A DNA stretch of 64,000 bases from Paractinoplanes abujensis (GTDB taxonomy: Bacteria; Actinomycetota; Actinomycetes; Mycobacteriales; Micromonosporaceae): the NCBI RefSeq assembly GCF_014204895.1, contig NZ_JACHMF010000001.1:3038001-3102000 (forward strand), in the 5' to 3' direction. Position numbers and translations under genes: made by a program. Position 1 is the stretch's first letter. Each line of letters begins with the position of its first letter. This document shows, piece by piece, positions 9,455-16,354 of this stretch. Under the pieces are notes generated by a model. That model ran no database searches. It was not told where the DNA came from and saw only the letters and a program-made list of their open reading frames with translations.

Positions 9455-9823
9455 CTACGCCAGTTCCAGGCCTTCGCCGGCCACGGAGTCGACGGCGCCG
9501 TTCCACCACCAGGCGTTGCCGTTGACGTAGAGGCACGGGGCCTGCGCGGTGATGTCGTCGCGGATCAGCGCGAGGTCGACGCCGGGCATGAGCAGCCGCA
9601 CGGCCCGCCCGTCGGAGAGCGGCAGGTCCCACCCGAACCGCCCGTCGCGATCGGCGCCGGGGTCGCGGACCGGCTCACCGGTCAGCTCGGCCACGCGCCG
9701 CTTGACGGACACGTCGTCCAGCTCCCCCGCACGTCGCCGGACCGCTCCCAGGAAAGCGTCCACGTTGGCCCGCGCCAGCTCCTCCCGCGCACCCTCCACC
9801 GGCTCGGTCCCCGGATTGATCAT
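9455..9823 (-). CDS. Hypothetical protein
   Basis: 122 residues, soluble, no signal peptide. An N-terminal helix with conserved-looking FLGAVRRRAGELDD is followed by a beta-rich C-terminal half (GRFGWDLPLSDGRAVRLLMPGVD...CLYVNGNAWWWNGAV). Codon bias is that of a real gene. It is convergent with the frameshifted gene and lies 100 bp downstream of the tRNA operon on the same strand. No family is recognised. Confidence 0.6.
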   Translation of the reverse strand: MINPGTEPVEGAREELARANVDAFLGAVRRRAGELDDVSVKRRVAELTGEPVRDPGADRDGRFGWDLPLSDGRAVRLLMPGVDLALIRDDITAQAPCLYVNGNAWWWNGAVDSVAGEGLELA

Positions 9824-9922
9824 GCCCGGACGGTACGGATCTCCTCGCGTCGGTCGTGGTCCGACGGTAAGCGGTCACTCTTCCGGGTCTCGCACGTCCG
9901 CTGCCGGCGGGCCGGCTGACGG

Positions 9923-9996
9923 TGTCGCCGGGTGGACTCGAACCACCGTCCTCCGCCTTATCAGGGCGGCACTCCGACCTGCTGAGCTACGACGAC
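9923..9996 (-). tRNA. tRNA-Ile (GAT)
   Basis: 74 nt with a full cloverleaf: acceptor GTCGTCG/CGGCGAC with one G-T pair, D-stem GCTC/GAGT, anticodon stem CCGCC/GGCGG with loop CTGATAA, T-stem GGTGG/CCACC, discriminator A. No encoded CCA. It is the last gene of the five-tRNA operon and starts one base after the CCA of tRNA-Ser. Confidence 0.93.
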
Positions 9997-9997
9997 G

Positions 9998-10089
9998 TGG
10001 CGGAGAGCGAGGGATTCGAACCCCCGGCGAGGTCTCCCCCGCTACGGCTTAGCAAGCCGCCGCCTTCAACCGGACTCGGCCAGCTCTCC
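9998..10089 (-). tRNA. tRNA-Ser (GCT), CCA encoded
   Basis: Acceptor GGAGAGC/GCTCTCC, anticodon loop TTGCTAA, long class II variable arm (AGCGGGGGAGACCTCGC) and T-loop TTCGAAT. It is the only tRNA of the cluster with an encoded CCA (9998-10000). It reads AGC and AGU, both present in the leader ORF. Confidence 0.93.
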
Positions 10090-10097
10090 ACGTTTCG

Positions 10098-10171
10098 CTG
10101 CGGGCGGAGGATTCGAACCTCCAACCTTCCGGTTCAGAGCCGGACGTGCTGCCGGATTGCACCAGCCCGCA
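10098..10171 (-). tRNA. tRNA-Gln (CTG)
   Basis: 74 nt. The acceptor TGCGGGC/GCCCGCA starts with the U1-A72 pair typical of bacterial tRNA-Gln. The anticodon stem is TCCGG/CCGGA with loop CTCTGAA; the T-arm is GGAGG TTCGAAT CCTCC; the discriminator is G. No encoded CCA. Reads CAG. Confidence 0.92.
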
Positions 10172-10184
10172 TCGGGTACTGCCG

Positions 10185-10257
10185 TGTCGCGAGCGGGACT
10201 CGAACCCGCACTGAGCTGCGTTTGAGACAGCTGCCTCTGCCGTTGGGCTACCGCGAC
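10185..10257 (-). tRNA. Atypical tRNA with CAA anticodon and short variable arm (Leu-like by codon)
   Basis: 73 nt. Acceptor GTCGCGG/TCGCGAC, anticodon stem GCTGT/GCAGC with loop CTCAAAC (U33 present, anticodon CAA), T-arm GCGGG TTCGAGT CCCGC, discriminator A. A CAA anticodon reads the Leu codon UUG, but bacterial tRNA-Leu normally has a long class II variable arm. This one has only five bases (TCAGT). Its amino-acid identity is therefore uncertain. The D-stem has one mismatch. It starts one base-pair gap after tRNA-Arg, so processing must be precise. Confidence 0.85.
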
Positions 10258-10258
10258 G

Positions 10259-10331
10259 CGTCCTCGGAGAGACTCGAACTCCCGGCCCTCGGATCCGTAA
10301 TCCGATGCTCTATCCGCTGAGCTACGAGGAC
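10259..10331 (-). tRNA. tRNA-Arg (ACG)
   Basis: 73 nt. Acceptor GTCCTCG/CGAGGAC, D-stem GCTC/GAGC, anticodon stem TCGGA/TCCGA with loop TTACGGA, T-arm GGGAG TTCGAGT CTCTC, discriminator G, no CCA. After A34-to-inosine editing it reads CGU, CGC and CGA. It is the first tRNA of the operon; its 5' end is 12 bases after the T-run of the upstream terminator. Confidence 0.93.
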
Positions 10332-10342
10332 AAAAAGGGGAC

Positions 10343-10373
10343 AAAAAAGCCGCCGTCCCGTGGGGGCGGCGGC
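10343..10373 (-). terminator. Intrinsic terminator / attenuator just upstream of the tRNA array
   Basis: On the minus strand, GCCGCCG pairs with CGGCGGC (10373-10367 with 10355-10349). A C-A mismatch and a CCC/GGG extension with loop CAC follow, then TTTTTT at 10348-10343. A second T5 follows at 10336-10332. The 5' arm is also complementary to 10405-10397 inside the leader ORF, so terminator and antiterminator are mutually exclusive. Confidence 0.85.
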
Positions 10374-10405
10374 GTGAGCTGCGAGGACAGCTAGCTACGC
10401 CGCCG
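10367..10405 (-). promoter_or_regulatory. Predicted antiterminator helix
   Basis: CGGCGGCGT (10405-10397, leader codons 11-13) is perfectly complementary to ACGCCGCCG (10375-10367), which contains the whole seven-base 5' arm of the terminator. An inner AGCTG/CAGCT stem (10392-10388 with 10381-10377, loop TCCTCG) stacks inside it. A ribosome at the leader stop codon would mask 10405-10397 and favour termination. A ribosome stalled at the early codons would leave it free. Confidence 0.7.
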
Positions 10406-10435
10406 TAGGCGACTGATCGTGGTCTGGCGCACCAT
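10391..10435 (-). CDS. 14-codon leader peptide MVRQTTISRLRRRS of the tRNA operon
   Basis: ATG at 10435, stop TAG at 10391-10393, with a strong AGGAG ribosome site six bases upstream. After the start, seven of 13 sense codons are read by tRNAs of the same operon: CGC, CGC and CGT (Arg-ACG), CAG (Gln-CTG), ATC (Ile-GAT), AGT and AGC (Ser-GCT). AGT and CTA are rare in this GC-rich genome, which argues against chance use. The ORF lies between the promoter and the terminator, exactly where an attenuator leader peptide belongs. Translation is not demonstrated. Confidence 0.65.
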   Translation of the reverse strand: MVRQTTISRLRRRS

Positions 10436-10464
10436 CTCGAGCTCCTGAAGTAGTGGTGTCCTCA

Positions 10465-10494
10465 ACGATAGGGAGCCCGCCCCGGGGCGGGCAA
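10465..10494 (-). promoter_or_regulatory. Predicted promoter of the tRNA operon, spacer holds an 18-bp palindrome
   Basis: -35 TTGCCC (10494-10489), 18-bp spacer, -10 TATCGT (10470-10465). The start would lie near 10458, giving a ~23-nt leader before the ATG. The perfect palindrome GCCCGCCCCGGGGCGGGC (10475-10492) overlaps the -35 and spacer; it may bind a regulator or simply be GC-rich spacer. Confidence 0.6.
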
Positions 10495-10500
10495 CGCATT

Positions 10501-10527
10501 AAAAAGCAACGCCTCGTTGACGAAGCG
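10501..10527 (-). terminator. Intrinsic terminator of the M1 peptidase gene
   Basis: CGCTTCG, loop TCAA, CGAGGCG with one G-T pair, followed by TTGCTTTTT on the minus strand. It sits directly after the peptidase stop and before the tRNA-operon promoter, so the tRNA operon is an independent unit. Confidence 0.75.
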
Positions 10528-10535
10528 GGGGGCGG

Positions 10536-11855
10536 TCACCGAGGAGCCGGCGGCAGCGGGGGAAGCGCCGGGCGGTCGAGCCAGTCGGTGAACAGCTCGC
10601 TCAGCGGCTCGGCGGCGAACCGCTCGGCGTGCTGCCGGAACTTCTCGGTGGTGACCAGTGCGTGCCGGTTCTCCCCGGCCCACGACCGCAGCATGGAGAA
10701 GAACGCGCTGTCACCCAGCCGGGCCCGCAGCGCGTGCAGGGCGACCGCGCCGCGCTTGTAGACCAAAGGGTCGAACATGCGAGCCACCCCCGGGTTGGCG
10801 ACGGCGATGTCGCGGGGCTGGGCCGACAGCCAGATGTGCCAGCGGGTGGCGTGGCTGTCGGCCGACGCGCCCCCGGAGGCGGCCGACCAGAGCCATTCCG
10901 CGTACGTGGCGAAGCCTTCGTTGAGCCAGATGTGCCGCCAGTCGGCCACGGTCAGGCTGTTGCCGAACCACTGGTGGGCCAGTTCGTGCGCGACCAGGCG
11001 TTCATGGGTGCGCCGCCCGTCGACGTGGTTGCGGCCGAAGACGGCCATGCCCTGGGCCTCGATCGGGTCGTCCAGGTCGTCGTCGGCCACCACCACGGTG
11101 TACTCGCGGAACGGGTACGGCCCGAACAGCCGCTCGAACGTCGACATGATCTCGCCGTGCCGGCCGAAGTCGTGCCGGAAAAGGGTGCGCAACCGCGGCG
11201 GGATCGCTGCCTTCTGGGCCACCCCGCCCGGCGCCAGCTCGATCAGCTCGTACCGGCCGATCTGCACGCTCATCAGGTAGGGCGCGGTCGGCTCGGTGCG
11301 CTCGTAGACCCACGTCGTGGTGCCCGCCCCGCGCCGCCGCGACACGAGGTCCCCGGTGACGACCACCGTGTACGGCGTGGCGGTGGTCAGCTGGACCAGG
11401 AACGTGGCTTTCTCGAGCCGGTCGTTGCACGGGAACCACGACGGCGACCCGTTGGGCTGGCTGGCCACGAGCACCCCGTCGGTCAGCTCGTCCCAGCCCA
11501 GGTCGCCCCACCGGCCGGACATCGGGACGGGCTTGCCGGCGTACCGGACCTCGATCTTGAAGACGGCGCCGTAGCCGATCGCGCGTTCCGGCTTGATGCG
11601 CAGCTTGCCCGCGCGGTGGGTGAAGCTGACCCGCCGCCCGTCGACGCGCACGTCCTCGACCCGCATCTGGCCCAGGTCGAGGCTGAACCGGCTCAGCGAC
11701 TGGACGGCCTGGGCCGTGATCGTGGCCTTGCCGGCCAGCCGGTTGGACACGATCCGGCAGTCCAGGTCGAGGTCGTAGTGGAGCACGCGATACCCGCCGT
11801 TGCCGTGCCCGGGGAGGTACGAATCGGTCGAGTGATCGGCCCCCGGAGGGGTCAT
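10536..11855 (-). CDS. M1 family zinc metallopeptidase, coupled to the Pls-type synthetase
   Basis: 439 residues from ATG 11855, which overlaps the stop of the synthetase gene (ATGA), so the two are translationally coupled. The N-terminal M1 beta domain is followed by the zinc site HELAHQWFGN near residue 288 and the third ligand NEGFATYAEW near residue 310. It is about half the length of aminopeptidase N, lacking its large C-terminal domain, and has no obvious signal peptide. Known: Streptomyces albulus degrades epsilon-poly-lysine with an M1-type peptidase (PldII). Inference: this enzyme trims or detoxifies the polymer made by the adjacent synthetase, possibly as self-protection. Confidence 0.88.
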   Translation of the reverse strand: MTPPGADHSTDSYLPGHGNGGYRVLHYDLDLDCRIVSNRLAGKATITAQAVQSLSRFSLDLGQMRVEDVRVDGRRVSFTHRAGKLRIKPERAIGYGAVFKIEVRYAGKPVPMSGRWGDLGWDELTDGVLVASQPNGSPSWFPCNDRLEKATFLVQLTTATPYTVVVTGDLVSRRRGAGTTTWVYERTEPTAPYLMSVQIGRYELIELAPGGVAQKAAIPPRLRTLFRHDFGRHGEIMSTFERLFGPYPFREYTVVVADDDLDDPIEAQGMAVFGRNHVDGRRTHERLVAHELAHQWFGNSLTVADWRHIWLNEGFATYAEWLWSAASGGASADSHATRWHIWLSAQPRDIAVANPGVARMFDPLVYKRGAVALHALRARLGDSAFFSMLRSWAGENRHALVTTEKFRQHAERFAAEPLSELFTDWLDRPALPPLPPAPR

Positions 11856-14800
11856 GCCCAGTTCGCGATCGGGTTGCCGAGCCACCGGCTGTCGGCGGGC
11901 ACGGCGTCGCCACGGGTGACCAGCGATCCCGGTCCGACGGTGGTGCGCGCCCCGATGCTCGCACCGGGCAGCACGATGCCGTGCGGGCCGAGCGTGGCGC
12001 CCGCGCCCAAGGTGACCTCATCCATGCTCATGATCCGATCATGGAACAGGTGGGTCTGCACCACGCACCCCCGGTTGACGGTGGCGCCGGGGCCCAGCCG
12101 CACCAGGTCGTACTCGGGCAGCCAGAAGGTCTCCAGCCAGGCGCCGCGGCCGATCTTCGCCCCGAGCGTCCGCAGCCACAGGTTGAGCAGCGGGGTGCCG
12201 GTGGCGAAGCGGAACAGCCAGGGCGCGGCCAGCACCTCGACGAACGTGTCGGCGAGCTCGTTGCGCCAGACGAACGACGTCCACAGGGCGTGGTCGGTGA
12301 CCTTGAACCGGCCCACGAGCAGCCACTTGGCCAGGCTGGCGGTGAGCGCGGCCACGATCATGGCGGCGAACACGACGGGACCGGCGGCGAGCGCGGCCGC
12401 CCCGGCGCCGAACTGCTGCCACAGCTGCGCCAGCGCGACCAGCACGAGCACGGCCAGGGCGCCGGCCAGCATGACCGGGACGATCCGGCACAGCTCGATC
12501 GCGGCACGGGCCAGCTTCAGCCGTACGGGCGGGTCATAGGTGCGGCTGGTGTCGGCCGACTCGACCGTGCGGCGCAGCGGCATCGGCGGGGCGCCCAGCC
12601 AGGACGACCCCTTCTTGGCCTTGTGCGGCGCCGACGACAGCACGCCGACCAGGCCGCGCTTGGGCACCGAGCGGCCGGGGGCGGCCATGCCCGAGTTGCC
12701 GAGGAACGCCTGCTTGCCGATGCGGGCCGGGGCGATGCGCATCCAGCCGTGGCTCAGCTCGTACGTGGCGACCATGGTGTCGTCGGCCAGGAACGCGCCG
12801 TCCTCGACAGTCGTCATCTTGGGCAGCGCGAGCACGGTCGACACCTCGGCGTTGCGGCCGATCCTCGCGCCGAGCAGCCGCAGCCAGACCGGCGTGAACA
12901 GGCTGGCGTACATCGGGAACAGCGCGGTGCGGGCCATCCCCATCAGGCGCTCGGTCGTCCAGACCTGCCAGGCCACCCTCCCCCGTACGGGGTGGAAGCC
13001 CTCGCGCAGACCGAGGCCGAGCAGCCGCACGCCCGCCAGGACCAGCAGCGCGTACGTGACGAAGTAGGCGACGGCGGCCGCCGGGACCATCAGCAGCGCA
13101 CCGGTCAGCGTGGACCGGCTCAGCACCAGGGCCAGCGCGGGCAGGACGGCCGCCACGGGCAACAGGCCGAGCAGCTGCGCGGTCACGCTGTAACCGGCGA
13201 CCCACAGGCGGGCGCGGCGCTCGGGACGCTGCGCGGGCCAGGCCGCCTTGTCCTTGCCCACGGTCGGGGCGGCGGGTGAGCCGGCCCAGCGCTTGCCGGC
13301 CGGGACGGCGCCGGTGACCGTGGAGCCGGCGTCGATGTGCGCGCCCTTGCCGACCCGGGCGCCGGGCATCAGCGTGCTGCGCGAACCGACCCGGCCGCCC
13401 GCACCCACGCGAACCTTGCCGACGCGCACGATGTCGCCGTCGATCCAGTAGCCGGACAGGTCGACCTCGGGCTCGACGGCGGCGCCGCGGCCCAGCTTGA
13501 GCAGGCCGGTGACGGGCGGGGCGGAGTGCAGGTCGACGTCGGGGCCGATCTGCGCGCCCAGCGCCTTGGCGTACGTGATCATCCAGCCCGCGCCGGCCAC
13601 CCCGGTGGCGCCGGTCAGCTCGGCCAGCCGCTCGGCCGCCCACAGCCGCACGTGCACGCCACCGCCACGCGGATACTTGCCGGGGCGCACGCCGCGCAGC
13701 AGCAGGCGGGCGCCGGCCGCGGCCACAGCGATCCGGCCCGGCGGGCTGAACAGCAGCAGCCAGGCCGCACCGACCCACCACCACGAGACGCCGGGCGCCC
13801 ACGCGGCCGGGATCAGGTTGCCCACGGCGGCCAGGATCGTCAGCCAGCGCAGCCCGACCAGGGCGAACATGGGCGCGACGAGCAGCGCCTGCAGCACACC
13901 CGCACGGCGGGGGGTGGGTTCGACCTCGCGGCGGACCCGCGCGGTGGTGTCGAGCGCGTCGAGCACCGCGGCCATCTGCGAGAGCTTGGGGTGCTGGTAG
14001 ACGTCGGCCACCGAGATCTGCGGATGCGTCCGCCGGATCCAGGCCACCAGCTGGGCCGCGTTGAGGCTGCTGCCGCCGCTGGAGAAGAAGTCGGCACCGG
14101 GTTCGGCCGGGGGCACGCCGAGGATCTCCTCCCAGCCCTCGGCCAGCCACGACTCGGTCGCGCTGAGCTCGGCCGAGCCGGCGGCCGCGGTGGCCGGCGG
14201 CCAGGGCAGCGCAGCCCGGTCGACCTTGCCCGACGTACGGGTGGGCAGGTCGTCCACGACGGCCAGCAGCGGGACCAGCGCGGCGGGCAGCTGCTCGCGG
14301 ATGCGCTCGGCGGCGGCGGCGGTGTCGAAGCCCGGCTCCCGCGGCACCAGATAGCCGACCAGCAGCTGGTTGCCGGCGGCGGTGCGCTTGACGGCGGCGG
14401 CCGCGCCGGCCACCCCGGGCAGGGCCTGCAGGGCGGCGTCGACCTCACCCAGCTCGATCCGGCGGCCGCCCAGCTTGACCTGCTCGTCGCCGCGGCCCAG
14501 GAACAGCAGGCCCTCGGGTTCGGCGCGCACGATGTCGCCGCTGCGATAGGCGCGCTCCCAGCCCAGGGCGGGCAGCGGCGCGAACTTCTCGGCGTCCTTG
14601 GCCGCGTCGAGGTAGCGGGCCAGGCCGACCCCGCCGATGACCAGCTCGCCGGTCTCTCCCATGGCCACCGGCATCCCCGACGCGTCGACGACGGTCAGCT
14701 CCCAGCCGGCCAGAGGCAGACCGATCCGTACGGGTCCCTCGCCCGTCATCCGGGCCGCGCAGGCGACGACGGTGGCCTCGGTCGGCCCGTACGTGTTCCA

Positions 14801-15709
14801 GACCTCGCGGCCTTCGACGGCCAGTCGCTCGGCCAGCTCGGGCGGGCACGCCTCGCCACCGAAGATCAGCAGGCGCACGTCGTCGAGCGCCTCGACCGGC
14901 CACAGCGCGGCCAGGGTGGGCACGGTGGAGACGACCGTGATGCGCTGCTCGGCCAGCCAGGGGCCGAGGTCGACGCCGCTGCGGACCAGCGAACGGGCCG
15001 CGGGCACCAGGCAGGCGCCGTGCCGCCAGGCCAGCCACATCTCCTCGCAGGAGGCGTCGAACGCGACCGACAGGCCGGCCAGCACGCGGTCGCCGGGGCC
15101 GATGGGCTCGTCCTCCGCCAGGAACAGCTGCGCTTCGGCGTCGACGAAGGCGGCTGCGGAGCCGTGCGAGACGGCCACGCCCTTGGGGGTGCCGGTGGAG
15201 CCGGAGGTGAAGATGATCCAGGCGTCGTCGGACGGGGCCGGACGGCCGGGGCGGCCTTGCGGCGTGCGGCGCACGGTGATCCGGAGGTCGTCGCCGATGA
15301 TCGCGCTCACGTCGGCCTCGCCGAAGACCAGCTCGGCGCGCTCGTCGGGGTCGTCGGCGTCGACGGGCACGTAGGCGGCGCCCGCGGCCAGCGCGCCCAG
15401 GATGGCCAGGTAGAGCTCGGACGTGCCGGAGGAGACACGGATGCCGACCCGGTCACCGGCGCCGACGCCGTGCCCGTGCAGTTCGGCCCGCACCAGTTCG
15501 ACGCGGTCGGCCAGCTCGCGGTAGGTCAGCGCGACCCCACCGGCGTCGAGCGCACGGGCGTTGGGGTGGGCCTGCACGGTCGCGTCGAACACGTCGGCGA
15601 GGGTGCGGCGGACCGGGGCGCAGGAGGAGTGGAATAGGGCCGGGGACTCCGGCTCGACGTCGATCGCGGGAAGATCAATCAGGCGCAGATCAGTCGTCGT
15701 TACGGTCAC
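11852..15709 (-). CDS. pls: Pls/PosA-type membrane NRPS, candidate poly-amino-acid (epsilon-poly-lysine-like) synthetase
   Basis: 1285 residues from GTG 15709. Order: adenylation domain (A3 FTSGSTGTPKGV near 165, A4 FDASCEEMW near 218, A5 NTYGPTEA near 306, A10 Lys in SGKVDRAAL near 493), then a carrier domain (GGSSLNAAQL, Ser near 546). Three membrane segment pairs (about 610-680, 830-890, 1055-1115) alternate with three soluble acetyltransferase-like domains rich in hexapeptide repeats. There is no condensation or thioesterase domain. This is the exact layout of epsilon-poly-L-lysine synthetase. My by-eye specificity code is D-A-E-S-I-G-T-V-V-K, close to the lysine code DAESIGSVCK as I remember it. 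Product: probably a lysine or related cationic homopolymer. Ornithine, diaminobutyrate or beta-lysine cannot be excluded. Confidence 0.9.
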   Translation of the reverse strand: MTVTTTDLRLIDLPAIDVEPESPALFHSSCAPVRRTLADVFDATVQAHPNARALDAGGVALTYRELADRVELVRAELHGHGVGAGDRVGIRVSSGTSELYLAILGALAAGAAYVPVDADDPDERAELVFGEADVSAIIGDDLRITVRRTPQGRPGRPAPSDDAWIIFTSGSTGTPKGVAVSHGSAAAFVDAEAQLFLAEDEPIGPGDRVLAGLSVAFDASCEEMWLAWRHGACLVPAARSLVRSGVDLGPWLAEQRITVVSTVPTLAALWPVEALDDVRLLIFGGEACPPELAERLAVEGREVWNTYGPTEATVVACAARMTGEGPVRIGLPLAGWELTVVDASGMPVAMGETGELVIGGVGLARYLDAAKDAEKFAPLPALGWERAYRSGDIVRAEPEGLLFLGRGDEQVKLGGRRIELGEVDAALQALPGVAGAAAAVKRTAAGNQLLVGYLVPREPGFDTAAAAERIREQLPAALVPLLAVVDDLPTRTSGKVDRAALPWPPATAAAGSAELSATESWLAEGWEEILGVPPAEPGADFFSSGGSSLNAAQLVAWIRRTHPQISVADVYQHPKLSQMAAVLDALDTTARVRREVEPTPRRAGVLQALLVAPMFALVGLRWLTILAAVGNLIPAAWAPGVSWWWVGAAWLLLFSPPGRIAVAAAGARLLLRGVRPGKYPRGGGVHVRLWAAERLAELTGATGVAGAGWMITYAKALGAQIGPDVDLHSAPPVTGLLKLGRGAAVEPEVDLSGYWIDGDIVRVGKVRVGAGGRVGSRSTLMPGARVGKGAHIDAGSTVTGAVPAGKRWAGSPAAPTVGKDKAAWPAQRPERRARLWVAGYSVTAQLLGLLPVAAVLPALALVLSRSTLTGALLMVPAAAVAYFVTYALLVLAGVRLLGLGLREGFHPVRGRVAWQVWTTERLMGMARTALFPMYASLFTPVWLRLLGARIGRNAEVSTVLALPKMTTVEDGAFLADDTMVATYELSHGWMRIAPARIGKQAFLGNSGMAAPGRSVPKRGLVGVLSSAPHKAKKGSSWLGAPPMPLRRTVESADTSRTYDPPVRLKLARAAIELCRIVPVMLAGALAVLVLVALAQLWQQFGAGAAALAAGPVVFAAMIVAALTASLAKWLLVGRFKVTDHALWTSFVWRNELADTFVEVLAAPWLFRFATGTPLLNLWLRTLGAKIGRGAWLETFWLPEYDLVRLGPGATVNRGCVVQTHLFHDRIMSMDEVTLGAGATLGPHGIVLPGASIGARTTVGPGSLVTRGDAVPADSRWLGNPIANWA

Positions 15710-15881
15710 CGGGCGTGCACCATCCCTAGCGCTGGGGTCCAAGTCGGCCGTTCGCACGGCACGGAGCCGCCCGGGGCAGCATCCAACATTACGGGCAGGA
15801 CACGGAAAATGACGTGGGCATGACGGAGACGTGGCCACTGACACACACGTACGGCGGCACGGGTTGACCGAATGGCGGATG

Positions 15882-16352
15882 ATGAACGACATGACTGCGC
15901 GGCGGTTCGTCACTGTCCTGGCCACCCTGCTGGCCGCGCCCGTCCTCGGCGCCTGCGCCCCGGCCGCGCCCACGGCACCGGCCCCTTCCGCCAACGAGGC
16001 CCGGCGCGGAGCCCCCGCCGCGGCCACGGTGCGCACGGCTCGCGAGGTTCGCACCGTCGTGCGGCGTCCGGCCGTCCACAACCTGCCGTCGGCCTTTCCC
16101 CTGCCGCCCGGCAGCCAGGTGACCGACGTGACCGACCGGGAAAGCGGCGCCTCGTTCACGCTGACCGCCCCCGACCCCGAGGCCGTGCTGTCCTTCTACC
16201 GCCGGCACCTGCCGCTGGGCGCCTTCACGATCGTCGCCGATCGCCCCACCACCGCCGGCGCGACCAGCCTGACGTTCGCCGGCAGCGACGGCTGGGCGGG
16301 GGCCATCTACGCCACCGAACGCCGCGTCACGGTGGCCGTCAAACGCGCCTGA
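15882..16352 (+). CDS. Putative lipoprotein
   Basis: 156 residues from ATG 15882 (MNDMTARRF); the ATG at 15891 is an alternative. The signal peptide FVTVLATLLAAPVLGAC has a lipobox, so the mature protein starts at the Cys and is membrane-anchored. An Ala/Pro-rich linker follows, then a small domain (LPSAFPLPPGSQVTDVTD...VLSFYRRHLPLGAFTIVAD). That domain resembles secreted single-domain proteins of actinomycetes with a pseudo-ferredoxin-like fold; the function is unknown. It is divergent from the synthetase gene and followed after two bases by the next gene. Confidence 0.75.
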   Translation: MNDMTARRFVTVLATLLAAPVLGACAPAAPTAPAPSANEARRGAPAAATVRTAREVRTVVRRPAVHNLPSAFPLPPGSQVTDVTDRESGASFTLTAPDPEAVLSFYRRHLPLGAFTIVADRPTTAGATSLTFAGSDGWAGAIYATERRVTVAVKRA

Positions 16353-16354
16353 GC

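Noticed and set aside
9922..10344. ORFs of 132 and 92 codons on both strands over the tRNA cluster
   Set aside because: They are made of tRNA gene sequence; the cloverleaves explain the open frames.
10343..10373. Terminator simply ending the M1 peptidase transcript
   Set aside because: The peptidase gene has its own hairpin with T-run at 10501-10527, and a promoter and leader ORF lie between the two hairpins.
13337..15637. 766-codon plus-strand ORF
   Set aside because: Antisense to the Pls-type synthetase, composition typical of high-GC shadows.
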